Shown: positions 60,310 through 64,000 of the stretch, piece by piece
Layout: every line of letters begins with the position of its first letter
Position numbering within the stretch: position 1 is the stretch's first letter
Source of the DNA: UBA1715 sp045615765
GTDB lineage: Bacteria > Bacteroidota > Bacteroidia > Bacteroidales > UBA1715
DNA length: 64,000 bases
NCBI GenBank assembly: GCA_045615765.1
Contig: JAZLFM010000010.1
Coordinates: forward strand, 1-64,000
Direction of reading: 5' to 3'
Translations under genes and position numbers: made by a program
The notes under the pieces: model-generated
Told to the model about the DNA's origin: nothing
The model's input: the letters and a program-made list of their open reading frames with translations, nothing else
The model's database searches: none

Positions 60310-62478
60310 TTACCTCCTTACTACATCGAATCGCTCTGCAGAGTGTACTCCTTTAATTTGTCGTAATTTTTCGAGTATTTTATCAAGATGATCAATGTCT
60401 TTAATAGACAATGTAAGCATACCTTCAAAGTTTCCGTCTTTCGAATTTAGATTGATTCCACGCAATTTCACCAGTTGGTCTCTCGACAAAAACTCTGTAA
60501 TATTGTTCACAATACTAATCTCATCATTACCAACTACACGTACGCCAACAGCGAAATCAACATTCGCATCTGCCTTACCCCAACGAGCCTTAATAATACG
60601 ATACGGATAAGTTTCCATCATATTGTATGCATTCGGACAATTCAAACGATGAATCTTTATACCACCACCTGCCGAAACGAACCCAAATATGTCGTCGCCC
60701 TTAATTGGACTACAACAACGAGCCAACTTATAATCAAGATTATCCGAAACCTCATCTATCACCAAAAGTCCATCACTTTCTTTTGTGATCTTCCTTTTAA
60801 TCTTTGTGTTAAAATCATCAAAATCAATAGGAACAGGTTTCTTATCCTCCGTTGGTTTCTCTGTAAATATGGCCTTAACAGCAGACAAGTCAACTTTATT
60901 ATCCATTATCGCCATATACAAGTCGAAAGGTTCCTTGTAATTGAGCGGTTTCAACAATTTGCGTATATTTTCATCAGAGAACTTCACTTCCCATTGAGCA
61001 AACTTGCGAGCAAGCGTTTCCTTTCCCGCTTCTGCCATTTTTCCCTCTGCTTCACGCAAGTACTTCTTGATATGTTGACGAGCTTTCGAAGTTCGTACAA
61101 ACGAAAGCCAATCTTGTTTTGGCGATTGATTCTTTGATGTTAAAATCTCAACCTTATCGCCATTTTTCAATACTTGTTTTATGGTAACAATCTTACCATT
61201 TACCTTTCCACCTGTACAACTATTACCTACATTTGAATGTATCTCGTATGCAAAATCTAGCAATGTAGCGTCAGCAGGAAGCTTACGCAAATCTCCTTGT
61301 GGCGTGAAAATAAATACCTCATCGGTATATAATTCCATACGAGAATTGCTGTCATTTTCAAGACTTTCATCTACAGGATTTTCAAGAATGTTTCTAATTC
61401 GAGCCAACCAATGCACCGATCCCGATGCAACATCTCCATCTTTATAAATCCAATGGGCTGCTTGTCCTTTTTCTGCTACTTCATCCATTCTGCGTGTACG
61501 AATCTGCACTTCTACCCAACGGCTTTCCGGACCAAGTACAGTCGTGTGCAACGATTCATAACCACTCGATTTCGGTGAAGAAATCCAATCTCGTAATCGA
61601 TTTGGATTTGGTCTGTATAAATCCGAAATTATAGAATAAACATTCCAACAATCTCTCTTTTCATTTTCCAACTCCGAATCAATTATGATGCGGATTGCAA
61701 ACAAATCATAAATATGTTCAAAGGTAACTTTACCTTTTTGCAACTTATTCCAGATTGAATGTATTGACTTCGGACGACCTTTTATTTCAAATGGTGGAAT
61801 TCCCTTTGACACCAACAATTCTTTCAAAGGATCAATAAAACGCTTAATATATGCATCGCGGTCGGCTTTTTTCTCTGCTAACTTTTGGGCAATAGTTTTA
61901 TAGACATCGTTATGCAAATATTTCATTGCAAGCTCTTCCATCTCCGTTTTAATTTGATATAAACCAAGACGATGGGCTAACGGAGCATACAATGCATCCA
62001 ATTCTTCTGCCAATCTTTTACGATTAACCTCGTCAAGTTCTTGAATATGACGCAATTGACATAATTTAAAAGCAATCATTGTCAATACCACCCTCACATC
62101 ATCTGCCTGACTTAAAATCAAGCGAATGAAGTTTTCCGACTGCAAAATCGACCGAGAGGTATCAATCTTCGAAACCTTTACCAAACCCGAAACGATACCA
62201 TATACCTTATCACCATAATTCTGTCGAATATATTTTTCATCGACAATTTGTTGTTCAAAACAAGGACGCAAAAAAATTGCCATTACCGCCTTTGCTCCCA
62301 AACCTATCATTGACACAGCGATTTCCGCTTGTTCCAATAAACCCACAACATCCTCGGCAGATAAGTTTTTTTCTGCTACTTCAAAAGATTTTTTAATGTT
62401 TGGAATATCTCGTTCCGGCTCACGAATCAATGGTTGAGCCAACTCAAGAATATATGATAAAGTATATGTTTTTTCCAT
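60310..62478 (-). CDS. relA: RelA/SpoT-family (p)ppGpp synthetase with degenerate hydrolase domain
   Basis: A 722-residue long RSH protein. The N-terminal domain has lost the HD hydrolase motifs: MIGLGAKAVMAIFLRPC stands where HD-containing motif 2 should be, and FKLCQLRHI where RLADRLHNM is usual. The synthetase part is intact, with GRPKSIHSIWNKLQ, YDLFAIRIII, SSPKSSGYESLHTTV and WVEVQIRT. TGS (VFIFTPQGDLRKLPADATLLDFAYEIHS), a CC-containing zinc-finger-like part and a C-terminal ACT domain follow. It should therefore make (p)ppGpp on ribosomes but not break it down. Confidence 0.9.
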   Translation of the reverse strand: MEKTYTLSYILELAQPLIREPERDIPNIKKSFEVAEKNLSAEDVVGLLEQAEIAVSMIGLGAKAVMAIFLRPCFEQQIVDEKYIRQNYGDKVYGIVSGLVKVSKIDTSRSILQSENFIRLILSQADDVRVVLTMIAFKLCQLRHIQELDEVNRKRLAEELDALYAPLAHRLGLYQIKTEMEELAMKYLHNDVYKTIAQKLAEKKADRDAYIKRFIDPLKELLVSKGIPPFEIKGRPKSIHSIWNKLQKGKVTFEHIYDLFAIRIIIDSELENEKRDCWNVYSIISDLYRPNPNRLRDWISSPKSSGYESLHTTVLGPESRWVEVQIRTRRMDEVAEKGQAAHWIYKDGDVASGSVHWLARIRNILENPVDESLENDSNSRMELYTDEVFIFTPQGDLRKLPADATLLDFAYEIHSNVGNSCTGGKVNGKIVTIKQVLKNGDKVEILTSKNQSPKQDWLSFVRTSKARQHIKKYLREAEGKMAEAGKETLARKFAQWEVKFSDENIRKLLKPLNYKEPFDLYMAIMDNKVDLSAVKAIFTEKPTEDKKPVPIDFDDFNTKIKRKITKESDGLLVIDEVSDNLDYKLARCCSPIKGDDIFGFVSAGGGIKIHRLNCPNAYNMMETYPYRIIKARWGKADANVDFAVGVRVVGNDEISIVNNITEFLSRDQLVKLRGINLNSKDGNFEGMLTLSIKDIDHLDKILEKLRQIKGVHSAERFDVVRR

Positions 62479-62547
62479 AGGTATTACACAAAAAAAACGA
62501 TTGCCACATCAATGACAATCGTTCAATACATTAAACAACTGTCTCCA

Positions 62548-63135
62548 CTATTGGCAACCACCGCAACATCCGCCTTCGGAGTCACCGCAACCGCCACAAC
62601 CACCTTCGCTGCCACAGCCGCCATTGCCACCACAACCTCCGCAACCTCGACGAATTCCGTTAGCTTTTTCTTCTTCTGTAGCTTCGCGAATAGCTTCTAT
62701 TTTTCCTGAGAAATATAATTCTTCTCCAGCTAAAGGATGATTAAAATCCATAACTATCACTTTGTTTGGAAGATCAACCTTTATAATTTCGCCCATCATC
62801 GGTTGACCATTACTGTCGCGCATAGGAACTTTATTACCCACATACAACATATCTTCCATAACAATTCCGTTAAGAGCGAAAATATCGGTAGAAAGTTCAA
62901 CAACAGCTTCTTCCATACGTTCACCATAAGCCTCGGCAGGAGCTAGTACGAAATCAAATTCGTCACCGACTTCAAGATTTGCTAAATTTTCCTCGAATTT
63001 TGGCAATAAATCACCAAAAGCATATACAAACTCCAATGGTTTTTCTGGAGAACAAACTTCAAGAACCTCACCATTTTCGTTTCCTTTGTACAAAGTGTAC
63101 GAAACAGAAACAACCGTATTTTTTTCTACCTTCAT
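62548..63135 (-). CDS. slyD: FKBP-type peptidyl-prolyl isomerase, SlyD-like
   Basis: A 195-residue protein. The FKBP domain with an IF chaperone insert spans about residues 1-145 (VSYTLYKGNENGEVLEV, FAPAEAYGE-like LAPAEAYGERMEEAV, FNHPLAGEELYFS). The last 35 residues are almost all Gly and Cys (GGCGG-type), a metal-binding tail as in SlyD, which delivers nickel to enzymes in E. coli. Metal role here is inferred. Confidence 0.9.
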   Translation of the reverse strand: MKVEKNTVVSVSYTLYKGNENGEVLEVCSPEKPLEFVYAFGDLLPKFEENLANLEVGDEFDFVLAPAEAYGERMEEAVVELSTDIFALNGIVMEDMLYVGNKVPMRDSNGQPMMGEIIKVDLPNKVIVMDFNHPLAGEELYFSGKIEAIREATEEEKANGIRRGCGGCGGNGGCGSEGGCGGCGDSEGGCCGGCQ

Positions 63136-63222
63136 TTTAAATATTTGTTTTGGCGAATGTAAAAAATAAAATTTAAGAATACAATTTTTTTACTCAAACA
63201 GCCTTTGCTCCTTGCTTTTTTT

Positions 63223-63230
63223 TAATTTTG
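63223..63230 (+). promoter_or_regulatory. Promoter -7 box before the last operon
   Basis: TAATTTTG matches TAnnTTTG and ends 5 bases before the ATG at 63236. Unless this is a leaderless message, the real start may be different or the box fortuitous. Confidence 0.3.
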
Positions 63231-63235
63231 CAATT

Positions 63236-63790
63236 ATGAAAAAAATCGGGGTCATACAAGAATTTCTTGGAAATCTGCTACTTCCACTACGCGTCAAAAA
63301 AAATGAGCGTAACCCGAAAGTCTTTACTTTCGACAATGCGAAGACCATAGGTATTCTATACAATGTGGCAGACAAAGACACCCACCAACAAGTTGCCCAA
63401 TATGCGAGTTTCATTTGCAAATCTCACAAAGACATATCAGTCAACATGTTAGGCTATATGGATTTTACAGAATTGGAGCAATGCCTTACCAATACGGTAC
63501 CGACTAATTTTTTCTCTCCATTGGATTTTTCATGGAATGGGAAATTACAAGCTGGAGCAGCACTAAACTTTGCAAAAGAGAAATATGATATTCTCATCGA
63601 CATGACCACAGAAACCTCATTCCCAACACTATATGTAGAGAAATTGTCGAATGCATCGTATAAAGTCGGACGCTTCATAAAAGACGACATGAGATACGAT
63701 TTAATGATAGACACAAAAAACGACAATACAATTTCGTGTCTAATCACGCAAATAAATGTATATTTGACGAAAATTAAAGTAAAACAATAA
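63236..63790 (+). CDS. Protein of unknown function (DUF6913-like), upstream of dapA
   Basis: A 184-residue protein. The N-terminal part (about 1-40) is basic, then KTIGILYNVADKDTHQQVAQYASFICK and VNMLGYMDFTELEQ and a closing YDILIDMTTETSFPTLYVEKLSNASYKVGRF suggest an alpha/beta fold. It often lies next to dapA in Bacteroidales as far as I recall, under the name DUF6913. The start at 63236 is used because it lies after the promoter-like box. It ends one base before dapA. Confidence 0.72.
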   Translation: MKKIGVIQEFLGNLLLPLRVKKNERNPKVFTFDNAKTIGILYNVADKDTHQQVAQYASFICKSHKDISVNMLGYMDFTELEQCLTNTVPTNFFSPLDFSWNGKLQAGAALNFAKEKYDILIDMTTETSFPTLYVEKLSNASYKVGRFIKDDMRYDLMIDTKNDNTISCLITQINVYLTKIKVKQ

Positions 63791-63791
63791 T

Positions 63792-64000
63792 ATGAATATT
63801 CAAGACAAATTTCGTGGTACTGGAGCAGCACTTATTACTCCATTTTCTGCTGACGGTAGCGTAGATTTTAAATCATTGAAAAAGCTCGTTGACCACGTAA
63901 TTGATGGCGGAGTTGAATTTTTAGTCGTATTCGGTACGACTGGTGAACCAATCACAATCTGCGATAGCGAGAAAAAAGATATTATTGATTTTATATGTGA
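63792..64000 (+). CDS. dapA: 4-hydroxy-tetrahydrodipicolinate synthase, 5' part
   Basis: The first 69 codons of DapA, cut by the window edge. RGTGAALITPFSADGSVDF and VIDGGVEFLVVFGTTGEPITI are the family's N-terminal signatures, with the threonine pair of the active site in GTTGE. It condenses pyruvate and aspartate semialdehyde for lysine and diaminopimelate synthesis. It starts one base after the gene before it. Confidence 0.9.
   Translation, partial: MNIQDKFRGTGAALITPFSADGSVDFKSLKKLVDHVIDGGVEFLVVFGTTGEPITICDSEKKDIIDFIC

Overview
The window is AT-rich bacterial chromosome that looks like a member of the Bacteroidales (phylum Bacteroidota). The evidence is the TAnnTTTG-type -7 promoter boxes in front of many genes, a subtilisin-like protease with a C-terminal tail resembling a type IX secretion sorting domain, lipoproteins with Bacteroidota-type signal peptides, an exbB-(membrane protein)-exbD-exbD cluster, and housekeeping proteins (MetK, ParE, RpoN, RecO, RelA) of the usual Bacteroidota form. 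I saw no rRNA, tRNA, insertion sequence, prophage or CRISPR array.

Layout: 1-6.3 kb holds a secreted carboxylesterase, a Fur-family regulator with a zinc-type P-ATPase, metK and rdgB. From 6.3 to 12.2 kb is a minus-strand run: an MlaE/MlaF-type ABC transporter, a large subtilase, an unknown exported protein and recO. At 12.2-13.4 kb is an AAA/DUF4143-type ATPase with a 33-bp tandem repeat array upstream. From 13.6 to 19.3 kb are a degenerate PAP2-like protein, rpoN and a paaK-iorB-iorA operon for aryl-acid or aryl-keto-acid metabolism. From 19.4 to 26.4 kb are exported proteins, a glycosyltransferase/deacetylase cluster, a papain-like lipoprotein, a patch of short palindromes and a barrel protein. 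From 26.5 to 31.9 kb are a TauE-type permease, parE, a glycosyltransferase and a second AAA/DUF4143-type ATPase, again preceded by three 33-bp repeats.

The accessory core is 31.9-39.0 kb. It is a minus-strand cassette with a four-helix membrane protein, a GTPase-like protein, two coiled-coil membrane proteins, a retropepsin-like lipoprotein, a small membrane protein, a GH25 lysozyme-like lipoprotein, an M15-like peptidase and a small membrane protein. It begins directly after the terminator of a long rod-shaped RNA that I read as 6S-like. I recognise no described system with this gene set.

From 39.5 to 50.2 kb are murB, a BASS-type transporter, gmhB, a PhnP-like hydrolase, a PgpH-type c-di-AMP phosphodiesterase, an odd short glutamate-5-kinase homologue paired with a class IV aminotransferase-like protein, an OMPLA-like protein and the exbB/exbD cluster. 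From 50.2 to 53.3 kb are two tandem paralogues of an exported protein. Each is interrupted at the same place by a run of eight A, with homologous coding sequence continuing in the +1 frame. From 53.3 kb to the end are mfd, tgt, an LptF/G permease, an orphan nuclease-like gene, a synthetase-type RelA, slyD, an unknown gene and the start of dapA.

The observations most worth a second look are the two 33-bp arrays attached to the two ATPase genes, the GTPase/lysozyme cassette, the A8 frameshift shared by the tandem paralogues, and the 6S-like RNA at the head of the cassette.
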